Below, one piece after another: positions 25,401-34,000 of a stretch of 64,000 nt of DNA. This stretch comes from Streptomyces sp. SN-593 (GTDB lineage: Bacteria > Actinomycetota > Actinomycetes > Streptomycetales > Streptomycetaceae): NCBI RefSeq assembly GCF_016756395.1, contig NZ_AP018365.1:1619501-1683500 (forward strand), read 5' to 3'. The notes under the pieces were generated by a model. The model made no database searches and was not told the origin of the DNA. It worked only from the letters and a program-made list of their open reading frames with translations. Position numbers and translations under genes: made by a program. How positions within the stretch are numbered: the first letter of the stretch is position 1; each line of letters opens with the position of its first letter.

Positions 25401-26664
25401 CCTCGGCCGGCTGGCGATCCAACTCGCCTTCACCGCCGTGCTGGTGGTGGGCATGCGGCTGGCGACGGGCGGGGACGTCGGGGCGGCGCGGCTGGTGGCG
25501 CTGCTGGTGCTGGGCGTGCACTTCCTCCAGCCCTTCGGGGTGGTGGCCGGCGCCGCCAGCGGGCTGCGCGCCACGCGGGCGGCGGTGGCGCGGGTGGCCG
25601 CCGTCCTGGACACGGCGCCGCTGCCGGAGCCGGCCGAGCCGGCACCGCTGCGGACGCCGGACCGCCCGGGGCCGCCCTCGGTCCGGCTGACCGGTGTCCG
25701 CTTCGGCTACGGCGACACGTCGGCGCCGGAGTACCGCCCGGTGCTGGACGGCGTGGACCTGGAGGTGCCGGCGGGCCGCACGGTCGCGCTGGTGGGCCCG
25801 TCGGGGGCGGGCAAGACCACCGTCACCAAGCTGGTGGCGCGCTTCTTCGACGTGGACGGCGGCCGGGTGGAGGTCGGGGGCCTGGACGTGCGGGAAGTGG
25901 CGTCGGCGGAGCTGACCGGCGCGGTGTCGCTGGTCTTCCAGGACGTGTACCTGACCGACGGCACCATCGAGGAGAACATCCGGCTCGGCCGCCCCGACGC
26001 GACCGACGAGGAGGTCCGGACGGCCGCCCGGCGGGCCCGGGTGGAGCCGATCGCCCAGCGGCTGCCGGACGGCTGGGCGAGCCGGGTCGGCGAGGGCGGG
26101 CGGCTGCTGTCCGGCGGCGAGCGGCAGCGGGTGGCGATCGCCCGCGCGCTGTTGAAGGACGCGCCGGTCGTGCTGCTGGACGAGGCCACCTCGGCGCTCG
26201 ACGCGGAGAACGAGGCGGCCGTCCACCAGGCGCTCGCCGAACTCGGCACCGGCCGCACCCTGCTGGTCGTCGCCCACCGCCTGACCACGGTGGCCGGCGC
26301 GGACCGGATCGCGGTGCTCGACGACGGCCGGGTGGTCGAGGAGGGCACGCACGCGGACCTGCTTGCACGCGGCGGGCGGTACGCGCGGCTGTGGGCGGAG
26401 CACGAGCGGGCGCGCGGCTGGCGGATCGCGTCGTCGGCGGACCCGTCGGTCCCGGGCGCGGACGCGTCGCCCGCGGTCGCGTCGCCCGCGGACGAGTCGC
26501 CCGCGGACGAGTCGCCCGCGAACGGCAGGGCAGCGAACGGCCCTGGCACGGACGGGGCCGGCGGTGCGGGCGGCACCGGCGGTGCACACGGGGACGGTAC
26601 GGCCGAGGCCGCAGGTGCGGGGGGTCGCGCGCCCCGGTCCGGCGGCGCCGGAATGGAACCGTGA
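22456..26664 (+). CDS. Fused ABC transporter (two membrane and two ATPase domains), IrtAB/YbtPQ-like siderophore importer
   Basis: A 1402-residue single-chain transporter. First half: membrane domain about 30-330, ATPase about 355-590 with GPSGAGKS (about 390), LSGGEAQR (about 493) and VVLDEASAFADPESE (about 514). The AFADPE variant is what YbtP/IrtA-type importers carry. A low-complexity linker (about 595-735) follows. Second half: membrane domain about 740-1055, ATPase with GPSGAGKT (about 1114), LSGGERQR (about 1218) and LDEATSALD (about 1241). Both Walker B glutamates are intact, so both sites could hydrolyse ATP. YbtPQ/IrtAB have an exporter fold yet import ferric siderophores; they are normally two separate chains. 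Overlap with the binding-protein gene and the iron box support import. About 85 C-terminal residues are repeat-rich tail. Confidence 0.92.
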   Translation: MGRGRQQDGEQAEARRDLAGIQRPVRGRVTAAAVMEALAAALAVAPMVAVVELARRLLDGVDAHGRWSGDSGGLWTVTWWAAGLLAARLVLSLLAALVSHLADADLAIALRRALADHLAVLPLRWFAGGVSAQVKTVVQDDVSALHHAVAHARGDLAAAVAGPAVVVGYLLWADWRLALLTVALVGGAQTIRMRLAARTAAPLRRIGAARLELSAATIELVRGIAVAKAFGGQGAPRRFTEAAAEYADAGEEAQAGFAKQRGLTRATVAPTTVLLLVTGCGIALVGAGWTDPVRVIAFVLLGLGLFEQLTPIYAARDQARRARAAAHRVAGLLREPAEAVPAHPAALALAPGAAPTLTFDGVRFGYTEDREVLHGIDAVLRPGTVTAVVGPSGAGKSTLGLLPARFQDVTGGAVRLDGTDIRELDRAELHRHVGFVFQDVVLLRQSVRDNIALGDPGASPERVEAAARAAAIHDRVLQLPRGYDSVIGEDARLSGGEAQRVSIARALLADTSIVVLDEASAFADPESEAAVQDAVARLAAGRTLLVIAHRLRTVVDADQILVLDAGEVVERGTHRDLLAADGAYARMWRAQHPPESAPPAPRPAEEAGRTAVPPSAVGTAGGAADAPASADGTGLPAAEAGSDAAAVHPARPAGPGGVTASVGADGDEAAASRAAAAEGTADAPASAASPAPRAPGEAAATAPAATAQAGAKTAGAKTPDGRASDGRASDGRASDPAAPQGILRMLGRVLGDSRRRLVAGYLAATALYAISEGAAFGLLVPLLTALLEGDTSRAALWLPAEAAAVVVGWFAHYAMEMRALRLSATWQRGLYEKLGAHVVRLPLGWFDERRTGELPRLIGPGVETVTLGVRLAQVLIGALVTPAVIFVFLLCYDWRIAVSVLVTVPVVLAVFAVARRVTDRTEAEHDAAASEAGARLVEFAGAQPVLRAYGRDAADRGLLGEALEAQHRAARREVLGALPGQNLGRLAIQLAFTAVLVVGMRLATGGDVGAARLVALLVLGVHFLQPFGVVAGAASGLRATRAAVARVAAVLDTAPLPEPAEPAPLRTPDRPGPPSVRLTGVRFGYGDTSAPEYRPVLDGVDLEVPAGRTVALVGPSGAGKTTVTKLVARFFDVDGGRVEVGGLDVREVASAELTGAVSLVFQDVYLTDGTIEENIRLGRPDATDEEVRTAARRARVEPIAQRLPDGWASRVGEGGRLLSGGERQRVAIARALLKDAPVVLLDEATSALDAENEAAVHQALAELGTGRTLLVVAHRLTTVAGADRIAVLDDGRVVEEGTHADLLARGGRYARLWAEHERARGWRIASSADPSVPGADASPAVASPADESPADESPANGRAANGPGTDGAGGAGGTGGAHGDGTAEAAGAGGRAPRSGGAGMEP
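24613..24657 (+). repeat. Three tandem 15-bp units in the ABC transporter linker
   Basis: GACGGGAGGGCGTCC is repeated three times in frame (one base differs in copy 3), encoding DGRAS units between the two halves of the transporter. Confidence 0.9.
26461..26520 (+). repeat. Four tandem 15-bp units in the ABC transporter C-terminal tail
   Basis: Four consecutive units of the type GACGAGTCGCCCGCG, with small differences between copies, encode DESPA-like pentapeptides. They lie after the last ATPase domain, where most homologues have already ended. Confidence 0.9.
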
Positions 26665-26689
26665 CGCCGGATCTGTCGTTACCTACAGC

Positions 26690-27985
26690 ATGACCGCAAT
26701 GACGCCTGGCTCGAACGTGCCGCTCTCCGTGCCCCGAGTGGTGGTGGACGTCTCCGCACCGGTGCGGCTCGACGTGTCGGGCCTGCTCCTCACCGCCGAC
26801 GGCAAGGTGCGTTCCGACGACGACTTCGTCTTCTACAACCAGCCCGAGGGCCCCGGGGTGAGCCATCACTCCGGCGGCCGCTCCGCGCCGGACTCGATCG
26901 AGGTGGACACCGCGGCGGTGCCCGCCGAGATCGACAAGATCGTGGTGACCGCCAGCATCGACGGCGGCGGGGTCTTCGCGGGCACCACCCCGGCCGCGAC
27001 GGTCCGCGGCGGCGACGGCTCGGTGGTCGCCACGTTCGAGCCGACCGGGCTCGGGCCGGAGACGGCGCTGGTGGTCGTGGAGATCTACCGGCGCGGCGGC
27101 GCCTGGAAGGTCCGCGCGGTCGGCCAGGGGTACGCCAACGGACTGGCCGGTATCGCCACCGACTTCGGGGTGAGTGTCGAGGAGCCCGCGGCACCGGCCG
27201 CCCCGGCCGCCCCGGCCGCGCCCACGCCCCCGCCGGCGCCTCCCGCCGCTCCCCCGGCCGCGCCCTTCGGCGCTCCCCCGGCCGGACCGCCCGCCGCGCA
27301 CCTGCCGCCGCCCCCGCAGGGCGCCCCCGCCGCGCAGTTCCCGCCCCCGCCCGGCGCCGTCACCCCGCCCGCGCCCCCGGCGCCTCCGGCCGCCGCACCC
27401 GGCGCCGGCAGGATCAGCCTCGACAAGGGCCGGGTGAACCTCCAGAAGAACCAGTCGGTCTCGCTGGTCAAGGGGGGCCGCCCGGTGCTGTCCCGGGTGA
27501 AGATGGGCCTGGGCTGGGAGCCGGCCTGGGGCGGCCGCTCGATCGACCTGGACGCCTCGGTCATCGTCTACGGGCCGCAGCGTGAGCACATCACGACCTG
27601 CTACTTCGGCCGGCTGACCGTCCTCAACGGCTCGATCCAGCACTCCGGGGACAACCTGACCGGGGCCGGCTCGGGCGACGACGAGGTCATCACCATCGAC
27701 CTGGGCACGCTCCCGGCCAACGCCACCGGACTGGTCTTCACCGTCAACTCCTACAGCGGCCAGAAGCTCAACAAGGTCGCGAAGGCGTTCTGCCGGCTCT
27801 ACGACGCGGCCACCAACGAGGAGATGGTGCGCTTCGACCTCACCCACGGCGAGGCCAAGCGGGGCGTGTTGATGGCGAAGATGATCAAACAGAACTCGGG
27901 CGAGTGGGAGATGACGGCGCTCGGCGAGTTCGCCGACGGGCGCACCGCCAAGGACATGGTCCGCCCGGGCGCGGCGGCGCTCTGA
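26690..27985 (+). CDS. TerD-family protein with two TerD domains
   Basis: A 431-residue cytoplasmic protein. N-terminal TerD domain about 1-160 begins MTPGSNVPLSVPRVVVDV and contains the Asp-rich DGKVRSDDDFVFYNQPEG typical of calcium-binding TerD. A roughly 85-residue Pro/Ala linker leads to a second TerD domain (about 245-425): MGLGWEPAWGGRSIDLDASV, then SGDNLTGAGSGDDEVITIDL, with a conserved Asp set. ATG 26690 is used; an in-frame ATG at 26699 is equally possible. TerD proteins belong to the tellurite-resistance/stress systems and are abundant in Streptomyces, with roles in differentiation and calcium homeostasis. It lies 25 bases after the transporter gene but ahead of its own terminator. 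No other ter genes are nearby. Confidence 0.92.
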   Translation: MTAMTPGSNVPLSVPRVVVDVSAPVRLDVSGLLLTADGKVRSDDDFVFYNQPEGPGVSHHSGGRSAPDSIEVDTAAVPAEIDKIVVTASIDGGGVFAGTTPAATVRGGDGSVVATFEPTGLGPETALVVVEIYRRGGAWKVRAVGQGYANGLAGIATDFGVSVEEPAAPAAPAAPAAPTPPPAPPAAPPAAPFGAPPAGPPAAHLPPPPQGAPAAQFPPPPGAVTPPAPPAPPAAAPGAGRISLDKGRVNLQKNQSVSLVKGGRPVLSRVKMGLGWEPAWGGRSIDLDASVIVYGPQREHITTCYFGRLTVLNGSIQHSGDNLTGAGSGDDEVITIDLGTLPANATGLVFTVNSYSGQKLNKVAKAFCRLYDAATNEEMVRFDLTHGEAKRGVLMAKMIKQNSGEWEMTALGEFADGRTAKDMVRPGAAAL

Positions 27986-28040
27986 CCGCTCGCCGCCGGG
28001 GGCGGTCCGCCCCCGCGCGTCACGCCGCCGGTTCGAACAC

Positions 28041-28071
28041 GCGGCCCGGTTCCCGTACGGGACCGGGCCGC
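28041..28071 (+). terminator. Strong hairpin after the TerD gene
   Basis: A 10-bp arm GCGGCCCGGT (28041-28050) pairs with ACCGGGCCGC (28062-28071). Inside it CCCGT pairs with ACGGG, with a single T bulged. No T-run follows, as is usual in high-GC actinomycetes. Confidence 0.7.
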
Positions 28072-28211
28072 ACGCGTGCCGCCACCGAACAAAATGTCAT
28101 GGTCACCTAAAATTTACCGTTGACTGTCTACCCGCATAGACCGGAGGCCGGGAGGCTGGAGGGGCAACTCCCCAGCACCATCCGACCCTCTAGTCACGGG
28201 AGCGCTCAGTC

Positions 28212-28856
28212 ATGCCCGAAAACCGTCTCCTGCACGGCATTTGCGCGTCAGCCGGGGCAGCTCTGCTCGCGGCCGCGATCCTGCTCACCGGCAGTGGCAC
28301 CGCCCAGGCCGCACTGCCGACCCCCATCGCCGCCTCCACCGCCCGCACGTACCTCTCGGGGATGACCGCGACAGCCGAGACGCACGCCTCGACGTACGAC
28401 CGGGACCTGTTCCCGACCTGGATCACCATCTCCGGCACCTGCGACACCCGCGAGTACGTCATCAAGCGCGACGGCTCGAACGTCGTCACCGACAGCTCCT
28501 GCAAGGCGACTTCGGGCGGCTGGACCAGCCCGTACGACGGCGTCACGACCACCGACCCCTCGACCTTCGACATCGACCACCTCGTGCCGCTCTCCGAGGC
28601 GTGGGACTCCGGTGCCTGGGCGTGGACCACCGCGCAGCGCCAGGCGTTCGCCAACGACACCACCCGGCCCCAACTCCTGGCGGTCTCGGCGCACTCCAAC
28701 CGCTCCAAGGGTGACGACGACCCGGCGGAGTGGCTGCCGCAGGCGTCCTACCAGTGCACGTACGCGCGAGCGTACGTGCAGGTCAAGCACTACTACGGTC
28801 TGACCGTGGACAGCGCCGAGAAGTCCGCGCTCAGCTCGGTCCTCAGCGGCTGCTAG
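28212..28856 (+). CDS. Exported HNH endonuclease family protein
   Basis: A 214-residue secreted nuclease-like protein. Signal peptide: residues about 8-34 ending in TAQA before ALPTPI. The HNH (DUF1524-like) core is FDIDHLVPLSEAWDSGAWAW with the Asp-His pair, then RPQLLAVSAHSNRSKGDDDPAEW with the central Asn and final Lys/Asp. A GGGAG ribosome site precedes ATG 28212. Four cysteines (CDT, SCK, QCTY, SGC) fit an extracellular disulfide-bonded protein. Secreted HNH proteins of this kind are common in Streptomyces and probably degrade external DNA for nutrition. The upstream 225 bases are relatively AT-rich for this window, so a promoter is likely there. Confidence 0.92.
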   Translation: MPENRLLHGICASAGAALLAAAILLTGSGTAQAALPTPIAASTARTYLSGMTATAETHASTYDRDLFPTWITISGTCDTREYVIKRDGSNVVTDSSCKATSGGWTSPYDGVTTTDPSTFDIDHLVPLSEAWDSGAWAWTTAQRQAFANDTTRPQLLAVSAHSNRSKGDDDPAEWLPQASYQCTYARAYVQVKHYYGLTVDSAEKSALSSVLSGC

Positions 28857-28918
28857 CCGAAACGGTCCCGCACCGGGGGAACTCCGGCCGAGGACACCCG
28901 TCCCCGGGACACGGCCAC

Positions 28919-28944
28919 GGGCGGGCGGTCTCCTCCGCCCGCCC
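28919..28944. terminator. Bidirectional hairpin between convergent genes
   Basis: A perfect 10-bp stem GGGCGGGCGG / CCGCCCGCCC with a 6-base loop (TCTCCT) lies between the nuclease gene and the convergent unknown gene. Confidence 0.75.
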
Positions 28945-28980
28945 TCCCCGGAGGCGGGGCGCACGGCGGCCGCCGGACGG

Positions 28981-30534
28981 TCAGTGGCGCGAGCGGGCCT
29001 TGAAGGCGGCCTTGCGGGACGCCTTCGCCGTGGGGCGGTCGGGGTGCAGGCGGCCGATGGCCTCCAGGACCGCGGCCGTGGCGGGGTGCTCGACGCGCCA
29101 GGCGTCGGCGAAGAACTCCTCGTGGCGCGCGACGAGTTCGGTGACGAGTGAGGCCAACTCACCGGCGTCCTCGTCGGCCGCGAGCTGGGCCGCGATCGTG
29201 TCGATGGTCAGCCAGTACACCATGTCCGTGGTGGGTGCCGGCACGTCCGGCGCGTTCCGCTCGCTGAGCCAGACCCGGGCCAGCCCGCCGAGCCGGGGGT
29301 CGTCGAGGACGTCGCGCACCGCGGGCTCCGCCTGCGCCCCGAGCAGCGCCAGCACCTGCTGGCAGACCAGCCGCCGGGTCGGCCCGTCGGCGCCGTCCCC
29401 CTGCGCGGCGGCGAGCAACTGCGCGGCCGCCTTGCCGGGTTCGCGCCGGGCGAGCCACGCCTCCGCCTCGATCCGCACCGCGTGGTCCGGGTAGGAGCCG
29501 AGCGCGCCGAGCAGGTCGTCGGCGTCCGCGCCCGCGAGGTCGCCGAGCACCGGCGCGGGCACTCCCGCGTCGGTCAGCCGCTCCCGCACGCCGTACACGC
29601 CGAGCGGGGTCAGCCGGACCGCGCCGTACCGCGCGATCTCCTCCTCGTCCGGCTCGTCCGGGCCGCCGCCGAGCGGGACCGCGCCCTCGTCGTCGGCCTC
29701 CTCGACGAGCGCGTCGTCCATCGGCGTGTAGGCGACCAGCCCGGTGGCCTCCAGCAGCCGGAAGTGCTCGTCCAGCCCGAGCATCACCGCGGTGACCTCC
29801 TCCAGCACCTCCTCGCTCGGCTGCTCCGCCTCCTCCTCGGGCAGCACCAGGGAGGCGGCGAGCACCGGCAGCGGAACCGCCGGGCCGCCGTCCGTGCCGG
29901 TCCCCTCGCCCTCCCCGGCGCCGTTCGCGCCCTCTTCCGCCCGGCCGTCCTCCATCGCCGACAGCGCGTAGAGGTTGACCAGCGCCGCGTCGAGGAGTTC
30001 GGCCTCCGCCTCGGCGTCCCGGTCCGCCTCCTCGGCGCTGACCGCCTCGCCGTCGCCGTCCGGGTCACCGGGCAGGTTGTCGTAGTCGGGCGCGGTGGCC
30101 TCGGCGAGGGCGCACTCCAGCGCGCCGAGCCACAGGTCGAGCACGTCGTGCGGGTCGGCCCCGTCCCCGCTGCCGTCCGCGCCGATCCGCGCGTACAGCT
30201 CGCCGGGGACCGCCCGCCCGGCCGCCTCGCCCGGCGGCGTGGACTCCTCGGCCTCCTCCTCGATCTCCAGCACGAGCAGCCCGGTGTCCACCGCGACGCC
30301 CCACGCCTGCGCGGCGTCGGCCGTCGCCTCGTCGCCGGTGAGCCCCAGCACCTCGACGGCTGCGGCGAGTTCGTCGTCCAGCAGTTCGCCCATGCCGTCG
30401 ACGCGGCGCTCTTCCCCGGTCCACCGGGTCAGCCGCAGCGCGCGGTCGAGCAGCGGCGCGGCCAGCGCCTGCCCGGCGAGCACGTCGGCGGGCAGCAGAC
30501 GTACCGGGGGCAGGGCGAGGGGACTTGCGGGCAT
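28981..30534 (-). CDS. Acidic protein of unknown function, possibly alpha-helical repeat (HEAT-like)
   Basis: A 517-residue, strongly acidic cytoplasmic protein that I do not recognise as a characterised family. ATG 30534 has GGGAG about 9 bases upstream. The N-terminus (LALPPVRLLPADVLAGQALA) leads to about 170 residues rich in Glu/Asp. A region with VRLTPLGVYGVRERLTDAGV, like a winged-helix module, follows. The C-terminal half is made of short amphipathic helices (AVRIEAEAWLARREPGKAAA; LVCQQVLALLGAQAEPAV) reminiscent of HEAT or TPR repeats. A basic tail KASRKAAFKARSRH ends the protein. No signal peptide or membrane helix. It is monocistronic, convergent with the nuclease gene. Confidence 0.8.
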   Translation of the reverse strand: MPASPLALPPVRLLPADVLAGQALAAPLLDRALRLTRWTGEERRVDGMGELLDDELAAAVEVLGLTGDEATADAAQAWGVAVDTGLLVLEIEEEAEESTPPGEAAGRAVPGELYARIGADGSGDGADPHDVLDLWLGALECALAEATAPDYDNLPGDPDGDGEAVSAEEADRDAEAEAELLDAALVNLYALSAMEDGRAEEGANGAGEGEGTGTDGGPAVPLPVLAASLVLPEEEAEQPSEEVLEEVTAVMLGLDEHFRLLEATGLVAYTPMDDALVEEADDEGAVPLGGGPDEPDEEEIARYGAVRLTPLGVYGVRERLTDAGVPAPVLGDLAGADADDLLGALGSYPDHAVRIEAEAWLARREPGKAAAQLLAAAQGDGADGPTRRLVCQQVLALLGAQAEPAVRDVLDDPRLGGLARVWLSERNAPDVPAPTTDMVYWLTIDTIAAQLAADEDAGELASLVTELVARHEEFFADAWRVEHPATAAVLEAIGRLHPDRPTAKASRKAAFKARSRH

Positions 30535-30929
30535 CGTGCGGGCTCCCATTCGGCTGAGGGGGCGAGAATACGGGCACGGCGGCCGCCGCGCGGACCGCCG
30601 TGACGGCCCGCACCGGCCGCCGCCGGACCCGGCGGCTGCGACTGCGGCACGCAACGGCCGCACGGGACCAGCGTATTGCGGCCCCGCCACCTCCCCGCCC
30701 GCCCGAACGGGTGGATCCGGAACGGCCCGCAGTATTCATCCATCCGCAGGACGCCGTTCACCCCGCGACCGGGCCGGGCCGGCGGTTCGGCGCGCCCCGC
30801 CCGGCAGGGATTTCACGCCGGGGATGTGGTTATCACGCCGTCGCTCCCACAGCGCCGGCCGGCCCCAAGAGGGCACCAAGCGGGTGGATCGGGTGTTCGA
30901 GACCGCACCGCCACGCCCGGACGGGGCTA
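30535..30929. other. Intergenic stretch with no supported gene
   Basis: Between the acidic protein gene and the rhamnosidase operon promoter (divergent starts). No reading frame here has a ribosome site together with convincing protein sequence. It presumably carries the promoter of the leftward gene, but I could not pick out a clear -35/-10 pair. Confidence 0.5.
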
Positions 30930-30959
30930 TTGACACCCGTCACAGGGGGCTCATAGTCT
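30930..30959 (+). promoter_or_regulatory. Promoter of the rhamnosidase/ABC operon
   Basis: Consensus -35 TTGACA (30930-30935), 18-base spacer, and TAGTCT as -10 (30954-30959). Start is predicted near 30966, giving a leader of about 75 bases. In the leader TTTCACA (30984-30990) can pair with TGTGAAA (31022-31028), which runs into the AGGAGG ribosome site, so the leader may be folded or protein-bound. Confidence 0.7.
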
Positions 30960-31041
30960 CCACGCCACGCAAGGGCCGTTGGTTTTCACATCCTGAGTGA
31001 TCGTCTTCACGCGGTGGATGGTGTGAAAGGAGGACGTGCCG

Positions 31042-34000
31042 GTGACCGCACTGCGTCCGTACGCCCTGCGCTGCGACCACCGCACCACTCCCCTCGGCAT
31101 CGACGAGCCGGCCCCGCTGCTGTCATGGCGGCTGGCGTCGCCGGTGCGGAGCGACGCCCCGTCCGCGTACCGGGTCGTGGTCGCCGAGCCGTCCGCGGAA
31201 CCGGGCCCGGGTGCCTGCGCGGTCCGCTGGGACAGCGGCCGGGTCGAGGACCCCTCGGCGATCGGCGCCGTCTACGCCGGACCCCCGCTGCGCGCGCGGA
31301 CCCGCTACCGCTGGCGCGTCGAGGTGTGGTCGGCGGCGGCCCCGGGCGCGGCGCCCGCGGCCGCGTCCTCCTGGTTCGAGACCGGCATGGCCCCGCACTC
31401 CCCGGACCAGCCCGCCGCCGAGGCGGACGCGCCGGGCTGGCGCGCGTCCTGGATCACCCACGACCCGCATCCGATCCCGGTCATGGACGCGCCCACCGAG
31501 GGCGAACTCGCCCTCGACGACCACGGCCTGGCGCCCTGTCCGCTGCTGCGCCGCTCCTTCCCCGGCCGTTCGGCCCACGGCTCCGCCGGGCACTCGGGCG
31601 GCGGTCGCCACGACGACGGCGGCAACGGTGCCCGGGACGACGAGGGCGGTGGGGACCACGACCCGATCGTCCGCGCCCGGCTGTACGTCAGCGCGCGCGG
31701 CCTGTACGAGGTCCATCTCAACGGCACCCGCGTCGGCGACGCCCAACTCGCCCCCGGCTGGACCGACTACACCCGCCGCGTGCAGTACCAGACCTACGAC
31801 GTCACCGCGTTGGTCGTCCCGGGCGAGAACGTGCTGGCGGCCACGATCGCCGACGGCTGGTGGAGCGGCTTCGTCGGCTTCGAACCGCGCCGGGCCGGCG
31901 CCCACTACGGCACCGCGCCGCAGTTCCTCGCCGAACTGCACCTCACCCACGCCGGCGGCGCCGTGCGCACCGTGGTCACCGACGGCGACTGGGTCACGCG
32001 CACCGGCGCCATCCGGTACGCCGACCTGCTGCGCGGCGAGTGCCACGACCTGCGACGGGCCGCCGACGGCTGGGAACTGCCGGGCTACGACGCGTCCGGC
32101 TGGTCGCCCGCCCTGGTCGTGGACGCCGAGCACCGGCTGCTGGTCGCGTCGGTCGACGAACCCGTGCGGGCGATGGCGGAGCTGCCCGCGCTCTCGGTCA
32201 CCCGCACCGGCCCCGGCACGCACCTGGTCGACTTCGGCCAGAACCTCGCCGGCCGCGTGCGCCTGGCGGTCTCGGGCCTCCCCCGCGGCGCGCGGTTGAC
32301 CGTCCGGCACGCCGAAGTGCTCGACGGGCAGGGGCGCCTGTATACGGCCAACCTGAGGACGGCCGCGGCCACGGACGTGCTGGTCGGCGACGGCCGCGAC
32401 CGCGTCGAGTTCGAGCCGCGCTTCACCTACCACGGCTTCCGCTACGCGGAGGTCAGCGGGCTGCCGGAGCTGTCGGCGGCCGACGTGGTGGCCGTGGCCC
32501 TGCACAGCGACACCGCCTGGTCCGGCTCCTTCGACTGCTCGGACCCGGACGTGCGCCGGCTGCACGCCTGCGTGGAGTGGGGCCAGCGCTCCAACTTCGT
32601 GAGCGTGCCCACCGACTGCCCGCAGCGCGACGAGCGGCTGGGCTGGACGGCCGACGCGCAGGTCTTCCTCCCCACGGCGGCGCTCAACGCCGACGTGGCG
32701 GCCTTCTTCACCAAGTGGCTGCGCGACGTCGCCGACGCCCGCACGCCGGACGGCGGGTTCCCCAACGTGGCACCGCGGCTGGCCGGCGTCGCCGACGAGG
32801 GCGCGCCCGGCTGGGCCGACGCGGGCGTGATCGTGCCGTGGCACCTCTACCGCACCTACGGCGACGAGCGGTTCCTGTCCCGCGCGCTGGACGGGATGCG
32901 CGCCTGGGTCGCCCTGGTCCGCCGGCACAACCCGGACCTGGTCTGGCGGCACCGGGTGGGCCCGCACTTCGCGGACTGGCTCGCCCCCGGCGTGCCCACC
33001 CCGCGCGAGGTCGTCGCCACGGCGTACTTCGCGCACAGCGCCCGCCTGACCGCACTGGCCGCCGAGGCGCTGGGGCGGCTGGACGTGGCGGCCGAGCACC
33101 GCGAACTGGCGGCGGCCGTCCGGGCGGTGTTCGCGGCGCGGTTCGTCACCACGGGGCCGCCCGGGGCGCCCGAGCGGGGGGACGGTGACCCGCCCCCGGG
33201 CTCCGGCCCCCTCCCGGACGGCGGTCCACCCCCGGGCTCCGGCCCCTTCCCCGACGGCGGTCCGCGGCAGGTGCGGATCGCGGGCGACACCCAGACCGGG
33301 TACCTCCTCGCGCTCGCCTTCGACCTGCTCCCGGCGGACCTGGTGGAGGCCGCCGCCCGCCGGCTCGCCGAACTCGTCGAGGCGGCCGGCCCCGCCCTGA
33401 GCACCGGCTTCCTCGGGGTGGCGCTCGCCGCGCCCGTCCTGGACGCGCACGGCCGCGCGGACCTCGCGCACGCGCTGCTGCGCCGTACCGACGTGCCGTC
33501 CTGGCTCTATCCGTTGCGGCACGGCGCCACCACCATCTGGGAGCGCTGGGACGGCTGGACCCCGGAGAACGGCTTCCGGGCACCGGCGATGAACTCCTTC
33601 AACCACTACGCGCTCGGCTCCGTCGGGGAGTGGCTCTACCGGGGCGTCGCCGGGCTCGACCAGGCCACGGACTCCGTCGCCTACCGGCGGCTGCTCGTCC
33701 GGCCCCGACCCGGCACCCTCGACCACGCGAGCGCCCGCTACGAGTCCGCGCGCGGCACCGTCGCCGTGTGCTGGCGGCGCGAGGGCGACCGCATCAGCCT
33801 GCGGGTGCAGGTGCCGCCCGGCGCCACCGCCGACGTGTTCGTGCCCACCACCGATCCGGACTCGGTCCGCGAGACCGGCGCCGCGCCCGACGCCGGCGGC
33901 CGCCCCCCGGCGTCCCCCGCACTCCTCACCCCCCGCGCCACCGCCACCGTCGCCACCGCGGACCGCCCGGACACCGCCACCACCGCGGACCGCCCGGGCG

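Noticed and set aside
22402..26589. A 1395-codon minus-strand frame opposite the ABC transporter.
   Set aside because: The plus strand encodes a transporter with all ATPase motifs; the antisense frame is His/Arg/Gln-rich without domains.
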